From Entamoeba histolytica HM-1:IMSS (Eukaryota > Evosea > Mastigamoebida > Endamoebidae), in contig NW_001914866.1 of the NCBI RefSeq assembly GCF_000208925.1, positions 1-64,000 on the forward strand: DNA of 64,000 nucleotides, written 5' to 3'. The translations under genes were made by a program, and so were the position numbers. Under the pieces are notes generated by a model, which saw only the letters and a list, made by a program, of their open reading frames with translations, made no database searches and was not told where the DNA came from. Of the stretch, positions 1-8,946 are shown piece by piece (position 1 is the first letter of the stretch; the number at the start of each line of letters is the position of its first letter).

Positions 1-1031
1 CTAATACAAATTTTTCTTATAATATATCATTACCCATTTTCATAATACAAAAAATATAAAAATAAAACAAAAGATACAAATAATAAAAATTATCACAGAA
101 TGAAAGATTTTATCTATCATAACTCTTTGCTGTTTCTAAATTTATTCATGAATATAGAACTAATCAAATATTAACAATGTATTGGACAATTGAATATAAA
201 CAAATTTTTATCAATTTCTTCTATGCTTAAATATTAATGTTGAACTTGTGAATATCAAAATAATACAAAAAATTTAATCATAAACTTAAATTTTTAATAC
301 AATGTTTAAATAAATTCTATTTTTCTTATATTCTTCATACTCTAATGGATTTATTGATTACTTCCAAAGAGATTATAATTACAAATTATTTACAAATAAT
401 GAATAGAAATATATACCAGTAACATACTACATTCTTTAAGGAATATATAACTTATTTGTTATGGTTTTTATTATGAATGTGTTTGTTTTTTTTTTAAAAT
501 AAGAGATGATAATTCTAATGTATAGTCAATTCAAAATACTATACATTTCATTCTTAACTTATGGATAAAACTGAGAAAATACAATTATAGGAAATAAATA
601 ACATAAATCAAATATCAAAAAAAAAACTAATTGAACGTGCCTTATTATAATATTTCATTTATATATAAAATTAAATATTCTTTCTAAATTTCCTTGAGCA
701 ACTTATTTAAAATATATGTCTGTTTGTAAGTTAATATGCTATGAAAATAATTAATTGAATGAAATTGAAACTAAGATTTAACTCTTTGTTTTACAGTTTC
801 TCTCCATTAAGTTTTTCTAATATTTTTACCCTTTTTTTTTCTTTTCAATTTATTGAACTAATTTTTCATGTAATAATAGATCTATCTGTTTTATTATTTT
901 AAAGTTAATTTCAGACGTCAAAAACAAAAGATTCTATAAATACTATAAAGAACTTTCGTTGAACCAGATCAGTGCCACGTGTATTATTAGAATTTCTTTT
1001 AAAGAGAAGATTGTATCTTTGAAAGATCATA
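1..1031. other. Intergenic region upstream of phosphoglucomutase
   Basis: AT-rich sequence with homopolymer A/T runs and no open frame of useful length on either strand. I see no tRNA-like box A/box B pair and no repeat. Only the last ~90 bases carry recognisable signals: a TATA-like ctataaata/tataaag stretch near 935-950, two GAAC cores (950-953 and 961-964) and the TGCCACGTGT element annotated separately. Confidence 0.6.
973..982 (+). promoter_or_regulatory. TGCCACGTGT palindromic-core element upstream of PGM
   Basis: The ten bases TGCCACGTGT contain the E-box/G-box palindrome CACGTG and end 49 nt before the PGM start codon. The identical 10-mer, in the same orientation relative to transcription, lies 42 nt before the PDI gene (50318-50327, minus strand). 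In a genome this AT-rich a shared GC-rich 10-mer at matching distance is unlikely to be chance, but no binding factor can be named from the sequence. Confidence 0.45.
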
Positions 1032-2693
1032 ATGCAAGCAACAATTAAAAGATACCCCACTTCACCAATTAGTGGGCAAACATTGGGAACATCAGGACTC
1101 CGTAAGAGAGCTTCTGAAGTTGAAAATACACCTAATTATCTTGAAAATTTTGTTAATGCTATGTTTAATGCTGCAAGTAATCTTCAAAAACCTGGTAAAA
1201 TTATAATTGGAGGTGATGGAAGATATCTTAATCTGAAAGCTTTAGATATTATTATACGTGTTGCACTTTCACGTGGATTTACTGATATCGTTGTTGGTAA
1301 AAGTGGATTTATGTCAACACCAGCTGAGTCTGCTACAATTATTAGAAGAAAAGCTGAAGCTGGATTTATTATGACTGCATCTCATAATCCAGCAGGAAAG
1401 GAACATGGTGATTTTGGACTTAAATTAAATATGAGCAATGGAGGACCTGCTCCTATTGAAGTTACTTCAAAAATTGAAGAAAGTGCTAGAAATATTAAAG
1501 AAATAGTTATTGCTGAATTAAATAAACCATTAAATATTGATAGTGTTGGTGATATTGAAATTGAATGTGAAGGAAAAAAAGCAGTAGTTCATGTTATTGA
1601 TCCATTAGAAGATTACATTGCATATTTACATGAATGTTTTGATTTTGAAAATTTGAAACAATTTGTTTCTAAATATCATTTAAAAGTTCAAGTTGATGGT
1701 TTTAATGCTGTTACTGGAATTTATAACAAAAAAGTGTTTTGTGAACTTCTTGGTCTTCCAGAAAGTTCATTGAAAAATGCTATTCCAATGCCAGATTTTG
1801 GAGGAAAACATCCAGATCCCAATTTAACTTATGCTGCTGAGTTGGTTCATGCAGTAATTCCAGAAGACTCACCTTATGACATTGGATTTGCTTTTGATGG
1901 AGATGGAGATAGAAATCTTATTGTTGGAAGAGGTGCATTTGTAAGTCCATCAGATTCACTTGCTATCTTATCAACTAAATATAATGACATTCCGTTCTTT
2001 GTAAAGAATGGATTCAAAGGAGTTGCACGTTCAATGCCAACTTCTGCTGCAGTTGACCATGTTACTTCAATTACAGAAACACCAACAGGATGGAAATTCT
2101 TTGGTAATTTAATGGATTCAGGAAAGATTAGTTTGTGTGGAGAAGAATCATTTGGAACTGGATGTTGTGGTATTAGAGAAAAGGATGGAATTTGGGCTGC
2201 ATTATGCTGGGTTTCTATTTTAGCAGCTGAGTCTGAACGAGCACAACGATTAGTTGGAGTTAAAGAAATACTTGAAAGTCATTGGGCTAAATATGGAAGA
2301 AATTATTATCAACGATATGATTTTGATGAAGTTGATAAGAAAGCTGCAGAAGATATGATGCAAATGATGAGAGATAATGCTAAAACTGTTAAATGTGATT
2401 TGAATGGAGTTCCATTAAAATTCTGTGATGATTTTGAATATCATGATTCAGTTGATGGAAGTGTTACATCCAAACAAGGAATTAGATTTGTTTTTGAAGA
2501 TGGATCAAGAATTATTTTCAGATTGTCAGGAACAGGTTCAGTTGGAGCTACAATTAGAGTTTATTTCGATAAGTATAGCAAAGATTATAAGGCTGACCAA
2601 ACTAAAGTTTTAGCTGATATGGTAACAGTAGCATATGCTGTTTCTCAAATTACCAAATTTACAGGAAGAGAAAAGCCATCAGTAGTTACATAA
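1032..2693 (+). CDS. pgm: Phosphoglucomutase
   Basis: This is an alpha-D-phosphohexomutase of the PGM1 type, interconverting glucose 1-phosphate and glucose 6-phosphate in the cytosol and so linking glycogen and sugar-nucleotide supply to glycolysis. All four signature loops are visible: the phosphoserine loop TASHNPAG (Ser at about residue 117), the Mg-binding DGDGDR (about 289-294), the sugar-binding GEESFGTG (from about 370) and the phosphate-binding RLSGTGS (from about 497). At 553 residues the length matches eukaryotic PGM. It is a single intronless exon. The ATG chosen is the first in frame and is preceded by GAAC cores and a TATA-like stretch. The Ric1-like gene follows on the same strand after 165 nt. 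The family call is secure; activity on mannose phosphates cannot be excluded. Confidence 0.96.
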   Translation: MQATIKRYPTSPISGQTLGTSGLRKRASEVENTPNYLENFVNAMFNAASNLQKPGKIIIGGDGRYLNLKALDIIIRVALSRGFTDIVVGKSGFMSTPAESATIIRRKAEAGFIMTASHNPAGKEHGDFGLKLNMSNGGPAPIEVTSKIEESARNIKEIVIAELNKPLNIDSVGDIEIECEGKKAVVHVIDPLEDYIAYLHECFDFENLKQFVSKYHLKVQVDGFNAVTGIYNKKVFCELLGLPESSLKNAIPMPDFGGKHPDPNLTYAAELVHAVIPEDSPYDIGFAFDGDGDRNLIVGRGAFVSPSDSLAILSTKYNDIPFFVKNGFKGVARSMPTSAAVDHVTSITETPTGWKFFGNLMDSGKISLCGEESFGTGCCGIREKDGIWAALCWVSILAAESERAQRLVGVKEILESHWAKYGRNYYQRYDFDEVDKKAAEDMMQMMRDNAKTVKCDLNGVPLKFCDDFEYHDSVDGSVTSKQGIRFVFEDGSRIIFRLSGTGSVGATIRVYFDKYSKDYKADQTKVLADMVTVAYAVSQITKFTGREKPSVVT

Positions 2694-2858
2694 TTTGTTC
2701 TCTTTGTTATTTTATATTTGATAAATTTTAATAAAAAACATTAAAAATCAATATTGTTATATAATACAATTTTTACTAAAAAAAAATGAAAGGAATAAAT
2801 TTGTTAAAAAAAGAAGAACTATAAAAAAATGGAAATATTTTGTTAAAGAGAAGTTAAG

Positions 2859-5708
2859 ATGGCAAGTTTTTTATTAACAAATAAAGGAGTTCAGTTCAAA
2901 GTTGATATTGGAGAAAAAATACTTCACATCCATTCTATGATTCTTAAAACAACACCATCCAGAGAAGCTTTAATTATTCATACAAATCAATCACTTATGT
3001 TATTTACACCAGACGATGGTATTTTACATCCAGCAAATCATATAGAATTAAAGATACTTCATATCTTTTCATCGAAAGGAACATTTACTTGTATTACACC
3101 AAATGGTCAATACCAATTTTCTGTTGTAAAGAAAGAAACATTATTTTCTATTACTAATACAAAAGGTTGTTTATTTCCATATTTATTGGATACTAAAAAG
3201 TTTGCTGCTACTATCTATTCTGCTTGCGGACAACAACAAATTTTCTTATTACATGAAAATGGGAATTTAACAACTCTAAAACCTCGACCAATGACTTATG
3301 TATTAAACCTTCCACAAGGGGAAATAAAAGCAAATAAAAATGTAGTTGTTATTAGAGGAAATGAAGACACACATTTTATTCGATTTAATGAGAATTTAAT
3401 AATTAATCATAAAATTCTTGCAAAATGTTCATCTATTGCTATAGGAAAACTATACATTTTTTGTGGTAGGTCAGAGTGTATTGAAGTATTTTCTGCTTTA
3501 AACGAATTTAGTAAAATAGGAGAGATTGATCTCAGACAATTTGGTGTTATGGGAGATTTTACTCCTGTGGATATTAAAATAGCAAGAAATGGAAGTCTTA
3601 TTGTTAATTATCAAAATCTTGGGATTACGATATTTGATGGATATTGGAATTGTATTGGGAAATTGTTTAATGAAAGAAAATTAGAACATGGAATTATTAG
3701 TGTTGGAAGAGGATCGTTGTGGGCATATGAATCTAATATATTTACTCGATGGGAGGTTAAAGAAAGTCTTAATTGTGATGATATGATGGGACTTAAAGTT
3801 GTATTTGGGAAAGAAATTGGAATAATAACATCAAATGGAATTGAATATTATAAATATTCAAATGCATTTGACTCAGCAATTGAAAATGGATTTGAAAGGA
3901 TTTCATTTTACAAGTATGGAAAGGATATTATTATTTTAGCATTACGTGATAATAATTTATATATTCATCAACTTAGTAAAAATAATGTAAATGATACAAT
4001 TAATATTATTCAATTAGAAATACCATCAGAAAGAATTGCTATTAGTTGGACATTTTCTCAAGAAAAAATAGTTATTTTTCAACAACTTGTTAATGACCAT
4101 ATTTCATTACATATAAGTGTTGTTTCATATCCAGAATTTGAACATCTTTATGAAAATACAATTACAATTTATGATCGTCATGAACTTACTTCTAAACAGT
4201 CACCAGTGTCTTCACCATTAACTTATATGATACAAGATTATATTATTCCAGATAAACTATTTTCACCAACTTTTGATGATTTTCCAAGTGGAAATAGTAA
4301 ATTATTAATACAATCAAATGAAGACTATTATTTTGTTATTATATCTACAACTTCTCCTCGTTTAACAGTTTTTAAAAAAATTGATGGAGAAGGAATATTT
4401 GATGTTTCAATGTTATTTTCACTTAAAATTTGTAACGAAGATATTGATATTGTTACAGCAGAACATTTTCCAATTTCATTTTGTTTACATTATAATCAAA
4501 ATGGTAAAATTCTTACACCACATCATTTAGTAATTCAATGGGATTCAGGGTTATTAACATCAACAATTTATAATATTGATGACTTCTCTCAAATTGAAAG
4601 ATGTGAAATTATTTCAAATAAAGTTCAAAATTATTTATCATATAACAATATTATCATTTCATATCCTCCATTAATGTTACATAGCTCTCATTCATTATCA
4701 ATGAATACTTTACCTTCAACAGCTATTGTTTTATTTCAGACATATAAATTACCAAAATTAATGGATTCTCCATTTACACTTACTGATGAAATACTTTGTA
4801 TTGATCAAGGTAACATTGTTCCAATTCCTTGTGCATCTCATTTGACGTTACTACACTTATTGGAAGGAAGAAAAGAAGAAATGTCAGCTGATACACTAAG
4901 AGAATTATTAATCTTTTCATTGGATATTTTTGATAAAAAAGAAATTACAAAAGCAGAATTTAAAAATTTACATAATGCGTTTAAAGAACATTTCATGTAT
5001 CCAATTTTAATTGTTCGTGTTTCAAGAATTATTGATAATAGCTTATGGCCAAAATTATTTTCAGTTACTCCAAGTCCAATAGAGTTATTTGAAAATGTAT
5101 TAAAAAGTGGATATCAAAATGAAGCAGCAGCATTTATTAGAGTCATTGATGTAATGATGGGAAGAGAAAATGCATTATTATCAACACTACAACTTCTTGA
5201 AAATGTTAATGTCAATTTAATTAATGATATAGTCCATTCTATTTATCATGGAAGAACATTAGAAAATGCCTCAGACATTGAAAAGAAAATTTCATCTTCA
5301 ATTCAAAATTATATAACAAGTAAACTTGCATATGAATTAAAAGAAGGAAATATGGATGAGGTGTTTTCTATTATTGGGGATAGTCATCCTTTTATTATAA
5401 TGTGTTTAGAAGGAGTCCAAAATAAAAATGTAAAACTTCTTCAATTACACCATTCTTGTTATCAACTTGTAAAAAATCATTCTGTTCAAGAATGTTTTAA
5501 TTTTGGTTCTCTTTTATTAGAGAATCAATTCTATAAACATACAATCCTTATTGGAATGCATTCTCAAATAAAAAAATTATTGGTTTTTCCTCAAAGTGAT
5601 GAACTTTTTGATGACGTGACAAATCAACTCGAGTTTGTTTTTTGTTTTTTTTGAGGCGTTTATACAAATTACAGTAACTTTTTCGAAAAAATTTTGTCAT
5701 TATACTAA
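2859..5708 (+). CDS. RIC1-like Rab6 GEF subunit (WD40-type N-terminus), with a proposed 3' intron
   Basis: Large soluble protein with no signal peptide or membrane segment. The first ~650 residues are beta-rich, hydrophobic-alternating sequence as in degenerate WD40 propellers. The C-terminal third is helical and matches my memory of the RIC1 domain, above all the run W-P-K-L-F, P-S-P-I-E-L-F-E, then a repeated helix (about residues 729-770) that RIC1 proteins show as W-x-x-LF ... LFEECL ... AA.YL. RIC1 with RGP1 activates the Golgi GTPase Rab6/Ypt6. The continuous frame stops at 5654 with an odd F-V-F-C-F-F tail. A GTTTGT donor at 5633 and an ACAG acceptor at 5671-5674 remove 42 nt and give an ordinary tail ending at TAA 5706-5708. 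Exons would be 2859-5632 and 5675-5708. The alternative is a generic WD40/trafficking protein. Confidence 0.6.
5633..5674 (+). other. Proposed 42-nt intron in the RIC1-like gene
   Basis: It starts GTTTGT and ends ACAG. Splicing joins GA|T, keeps the frame and replaces the seven hydrophobic codons EFVFCFF with a tail containing NFFEKIL. The donor is identical to those of the other introns in this window, but the length is at the short end for Entamoeba. Confidence 0.55.
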
Positions 5709-6119
5709 CGTTATAGACCTTTTGATGTTGAGTTTTGTGCCTTGATGAAAAAGCTCAAACCTGCAATTTATTAATCTAAACCCCCCCCTACTATCACTTG
5801 GTATATTGACTGTTTCTTTTCATTGTTTTGTTAGAACGTTATCACAAAACATAACACATTTTGTGAGTCTTTCTGGATTGTTCGAATAAAAACTGGAATA
5901 GACTCTATCGACAAACAATTTTTGAACTATAAAAACGATAAATGTTAAAGAAGATTAATATATTTAGATTTTAACAAAAAATCATGTTTAAAAATAGTGA
6001 AAAAGATGAAAAAAAATCAAAGAAGATTGAAATTATTGACAATTGAAATGTGATAAAAGATATTTTTGGGAAATCAAAAAAAAAAGATACTCAACTAATA
6101 AATAATAGTTGTTAATAAA
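5709..6119. other. Intergenic region with a C8 tract
   Basis: About 400 bases with no convincing gene. A homopolymer of eight C at 5781-5788 is conspicuous in such AT-rich DNA. The part from 5700 to 5930 is a little less AT-rich than the other gaps. I looked for snoRNA boxes and tRNA arms (a lone GTTCGAAT occurs near 5880) and found no supporting partner elements. Confidence 0.5.
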
Positions 6120-6522
6120 ATGAACGGAATAACTATTCGCTGTATTCACGACGAAGTTGCATCTCCAATAGCAATTGGAATTGAAACAGCACCTCCTACT
6201 TGTGATAATTCTTTAATGTTTGCTCTTTAAAAAAATCTTTTTTTTTGGAATTCAAAATAAAGTGAAAAGAGTAATAATCTACTTTTTCATTCTAAATAGA
6301 AAATTATTAAATTAACTTAAAATGAAAGGACTTATAGTAAATAGGGATTGTTCACAAGCAAGTACTTCAACACTTCTTGCTGATTTTGAAGTAAGAGAGA
6401 TATTTAAAAACAAAAATTTTACAACAGAACTTGATGAAGAGAAAGACCAAGATCCTATGTATATAGGGAGACCAGCAAATCCAGTGATTAATGATGAAAC
6501 TTTCTTTAACAGCCACTTCTGA
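6120..6522 (+). CDS. Small two-exon hypothetical protein (about 91 aa)
   Basis: Two short stretches with normal Entamoeba codon use lie here in different frames: 6120-6230 (starts MNGITIRC) and 6322-6522 (ends FFNSHF). A GTTTGC donor at 6218 and a TAG acceptor at 6342-6344 join them in phase, 98 + 178 nt, removing 127 nt and giving a protein that reads through N-S-L-M-D-C-S-Q at the junction. The second exon is acidic (ELDEEKDQD) and contains a Y-I-G-R-P-A-N-P motif. I recognise no family. The gene lies head-to-tail with the phosphatase gene, 94 nt upstream of its start. The alternative is that 6322-6522 alone is a 66-residue single-exon protein. Expression is not proven; the frame match is the main support. 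Confidence 0.4.
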
Positions 6523-6616
6523 GTTTTTTTCAAATAGTAACTATAGAAATTCTGAACTTATTTTTAATTTTTCACCTCTTTTTTATTTAATCTTTTTAAG
6601 TTTCTTTGTTTATATT

Positions 6617-7216
6617 ATGGATAATGATAGTTTGAAACAACAACGAAACTGTTTAAAATCAACTCAAACAAAAGTGACTGCTATTGATGGAAAAATTCAC
6701 TTTGAAAAAAGTGGTGAAATAATTGGAAGTAGTCAACAACAAACATTTGGTTTTGTCGTTGATAACTCTCCGGATATTGTTGCAAATGAGATCATTTCAA
6801 ATTTATATCTTGGGAGTCAAGACTGTGTAACAAATAAAATGTATTTACATTCTCTTGGAATTAAACATATTTTATGTGTTGCTCCATTAATCCCTTCTCT
6901 ATTTCCCAATGAATTTGATTATAAAAATATTGAACTGTTAGACTTACCTTCATTTAATATCAAACCATTAATGAATGAATGTATTGACTATATTGACCTA
7001 TGTTTGAACCAAGAAGAAGCAGTTATTTGCCATTGTAATGCTGGTGTTTCAAGAAGTGCAACAGTTGTTATTGCATATTTGATTTTGAAAAAGAAAATGA
7101 GTTTTACTGAAGCGTATAATTTAGTAAAGCAAAAACGACCATCAATAAAACCAAATGACGGGTTTCTTCTTTATTTAAAAATGCTTAACCAACAAAACCT
7201 AATACAAAAAGCATAA
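6617..7216 (+). CDS. Dual-specificity protein phosphatase
   Basis: A compact 199-residue cysteine phosphatase of the DSP/MKP type, expected to dephosphorylate phosphotyrosine and phosphoserine/threonine, often on MAP kinases. The P-loop HCNAGVSRS shows the catalytic Cys140 and Arg146, and an Asp in the preceding LLDLPSF segment (about 109) fits the general acid. The fold runs from about residue 55 (an N-L-Y-L-G-S start typical of DSP domains) to about 190, so the protein is almost only catalytic domain with a 50-residue basic leader. The frame is open upstream to 6491, but that extension overlaps the neighbouring small ORF and the promoter-like GAAC near 6555, so I take the ATG at 6617. No kinase-interaction module is seen, so the substrate is unknown. 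Confidence 0.9.
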   Translation: MDNDSLKQQRNCLKSTQTKVTAIDGKIHFEKSGEIIGSSQQQTFGFVVDNSPDIVANEIISNLYLGSQDCVTNKMYLHSLGIKHILCVAPLIPSLFPNEFDYKNIELLDLPSFNIKPLMNECIDYIDLCLNQEEAVICHCNAGVSRSATVVIAYLILKKKMSFTEAYNLVKQKRPSIKPNDGFLLYLKMLNQQNLIQKA

Positions 7217-7259
7217 TTGAATATATTTAATGATATGTATAGTTAAAGAATAAACTAAG

Positions 7260-8573
7260 TCAAAAGAAACATTCTCTTGATGACGGTGTTCTTTTAGGAG
7301 TTGGGCATATACATTCAATAGTCGTTAAGGGAATATCATTATTATTTAATATTTTTCTTATATCATCACTGACGCTTCCTTGTGAAGCAACTTTTTCATT
7401 TAACTCAACTTTTAATGTTGCAACACCAATTTTATTGTTTAATTGCCAAATATGAAGGTCATGAACTCCAACAACATCTGGATGTTCTAAAATACTTTCT
7501 CTAATCTTTTCTAAGTCAAATCGCTTAGGAACAACTTGCATAACAATTCGAATACATGAATATAATAAAGGCATACCAGAAACCATCATTACTAATGAAA
7601 CTATAAGACTTGAAATAGGATCAAGATAATATTTCCAATGTCCATTTATTAAATAAACACATAAAGCAACGAAAATTGTTGCTACACTCCCTAAGGCGTC
7701 TCCAAAAACATGAATAAAAACACCTTTAATATTAATATTTTTCTTTTTAGTTGAAACATTTTTATTTTCTTCAACGTCTTGTGGTTCTATAGTAATTTCT
7801 TTTTCATTTGGTAGTGTTGGTGTTACTACCATTCTTTTAGTCCCATGAGTTCGTATTGCACTAAATGGGTCTTCTACTTGAGTTATTTCTTGTTGAGGTT
7901 CATCTTGAATTTTTATTTGTTTCAACTCAATTTCACTTTTTTCTGACTTTTCTTCTTCTTTTTTGTTTGATGAATTTATTTTTTTATTTACCTTCTTAAT
8001 GCAGCTATATTCATGAAGAATAATCATTCCAATGATATTTACAACTAATCCACCTCCAGACACAGCAAGAAGAAATAATGGGTCTTTTACTTCTTCTAAT
8101 TCAAAGAAACTTTCAATGGATTGAATTGACATAAACAACCCAATTGATATTTGAAAGACGCTGTTAATAAATGCCCCAGTAACCTCTGCCCGAGTAAAAC
8201 CATAAGTAAATTTACTACTAAAATTTTGTTTCATAATAATAGTAGCAGTTAATCCAATTATTTGAGAAAGAATATCACTTAACATATTAAAAGAATCAAC
8301 AGTAAGAATGAGAGAATTTAAATATAACCCTATTATTAATTCAAAAAGGAAATAACAAAAATTCATCACCATGACAAAACTTAAACGATAGATATTAATA
8401 TCTTTATACCACTTTTCTTTCTTTAATAAAATATCTTGTTCTCGGGTAATATGACTCATATGGTCAATTACTTTACTTGCATTTTGAATAACTTCAAATG
8501 GTTTAATTGAAGGAGTAACAGCTTCTTTTAATTGATCATTTGTGATGTTTTCAGTTTTTCTTTTACTAGACAT
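7260..8573 (-). CDS. Cation diffusion facilitator (ZnT/SLC30-type) with ZnT10-like metal site
   Basis: A metal/proton antiporter of the CDF family, 437 residues. Six membrane spans can be followed (starting at about 64, 87, 131, 165, 285 and 316), then a C-terminal cytoplasmic ferredoxin-like domain with the hallmark HDLHIW. The loop between spans 4 and 5 is long (about 190-280), charged and not His-rich. The transport site uses Asn96-x3-Asp100 in span 2 (DSFNMLSD) and His288-x3-Asp292 in span 5 (HVFGD). Typical zinc exporters have His at the first position; the Asn/Asp/His/Asp set is the one known from human ZnT10, which moves manganese. The first ATG is at 8573. It converges with the phosphatase gene, 43 nt apart. 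CDF membership is firm; ion choice is inference. Confidence 0.92.
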   Translation of the reverse strand: MSSKRKTENITNDQLKEAVTPSIKPFEVIQNASKVIDHMSHITREQDILLKKEKWYKDINIYRLSFVMVMNFCYFLFELIIGLYLNSLILTVDSFNMLSDILSQIIGLTATIIMKQNFSSKFTYGFTRAEVTGAFINSVFQISIGLFMSIQSIESFFELEEVKDPLFLLAVSGGGLVVNIIGMIILHEYSCIKKVNKKINSSNKKEEEKSEKSEIELKQIKIQDEPQQEITQVEDPFSAIRTHGTKRMVVTPTLPNEKEITIEPQDVEENKNVSTKKKNINIKGVFIHVFGDALGSVATIFVALCVYLINGHWKYYLDPISSLIVSLVMMVSGMPLLYSCIRIVMQVVPKRFDLEKIRESILEHPDVVGVHDLHIWQLNNKIGVATLKVELNEKVASQGSVSDDIRKILNNNDIPLTTIECICPTPKRTPSSRECFF

Positions 8574-8946
8574 AACCACAAAGGAATAACCAAGATCTTT
8601 CTTATTTTTTTCTTTTTTCTTTCATAACACCTTTCTTTTTACAAGTCTTAAAGAAAGGAAAAAGGAATATTTAATAAGAAAAAATTTGTTGAATTATAAA
8701 TGATCTTTTACAATATTTATTATGGTTTTTAAATTTTATTGAAAGGTGGTTAACTATTATTTGTAGAATTAAATAATAAATATTTTCTAATATATAATAC
8801 AAAAGAGAAGAAAAGCTATTTATTTTCATATTTAAATAAGAAAAAGACTTCAATTAATAAATACGATGATTTATTTCTTATTTTTATTTATTTATTATTC
8901 CTTTTGAAAATTCTTAAATAAAAAAAAAAAGAATAATCAATTCAAA
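8574..8946. other. Intergenic region between CDF and Nup62-like genes
   Basis: About 370 bases of AT-rich DNA holding the promoter side of the CDF gene and the 3' flank of the nucleoporin gene, both on the minus strand. The plus strand is T-rich near 8600-8640, that is, purine-rich in the sense direction of the CDF gene. No other feature is seen. Confidence 0.5.

Noticed and set aside
5860..5910. GTTCGAAT resembling a tRNA T-arm
   Set aside because: No T-stem pairing, no matching box A and no acceptor stem could be found around it.
5984..6049. Short Lys-rich ORF (starts MFKNSEKDEKK) as a first exon of the 6120 gene
   Set aside because: Only a poor GTGAAA donor could join it in phase, and it ends quickly at a stop.
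8671..8853. 60-codon minus-strand open frame in the gap between the CDF and nucleoporin genes
   Set aside because: Composition is only Ile/Leu/Tyr/Asn/Lys from random AT-rich DNA, with no promoter element or coding-like codon use.
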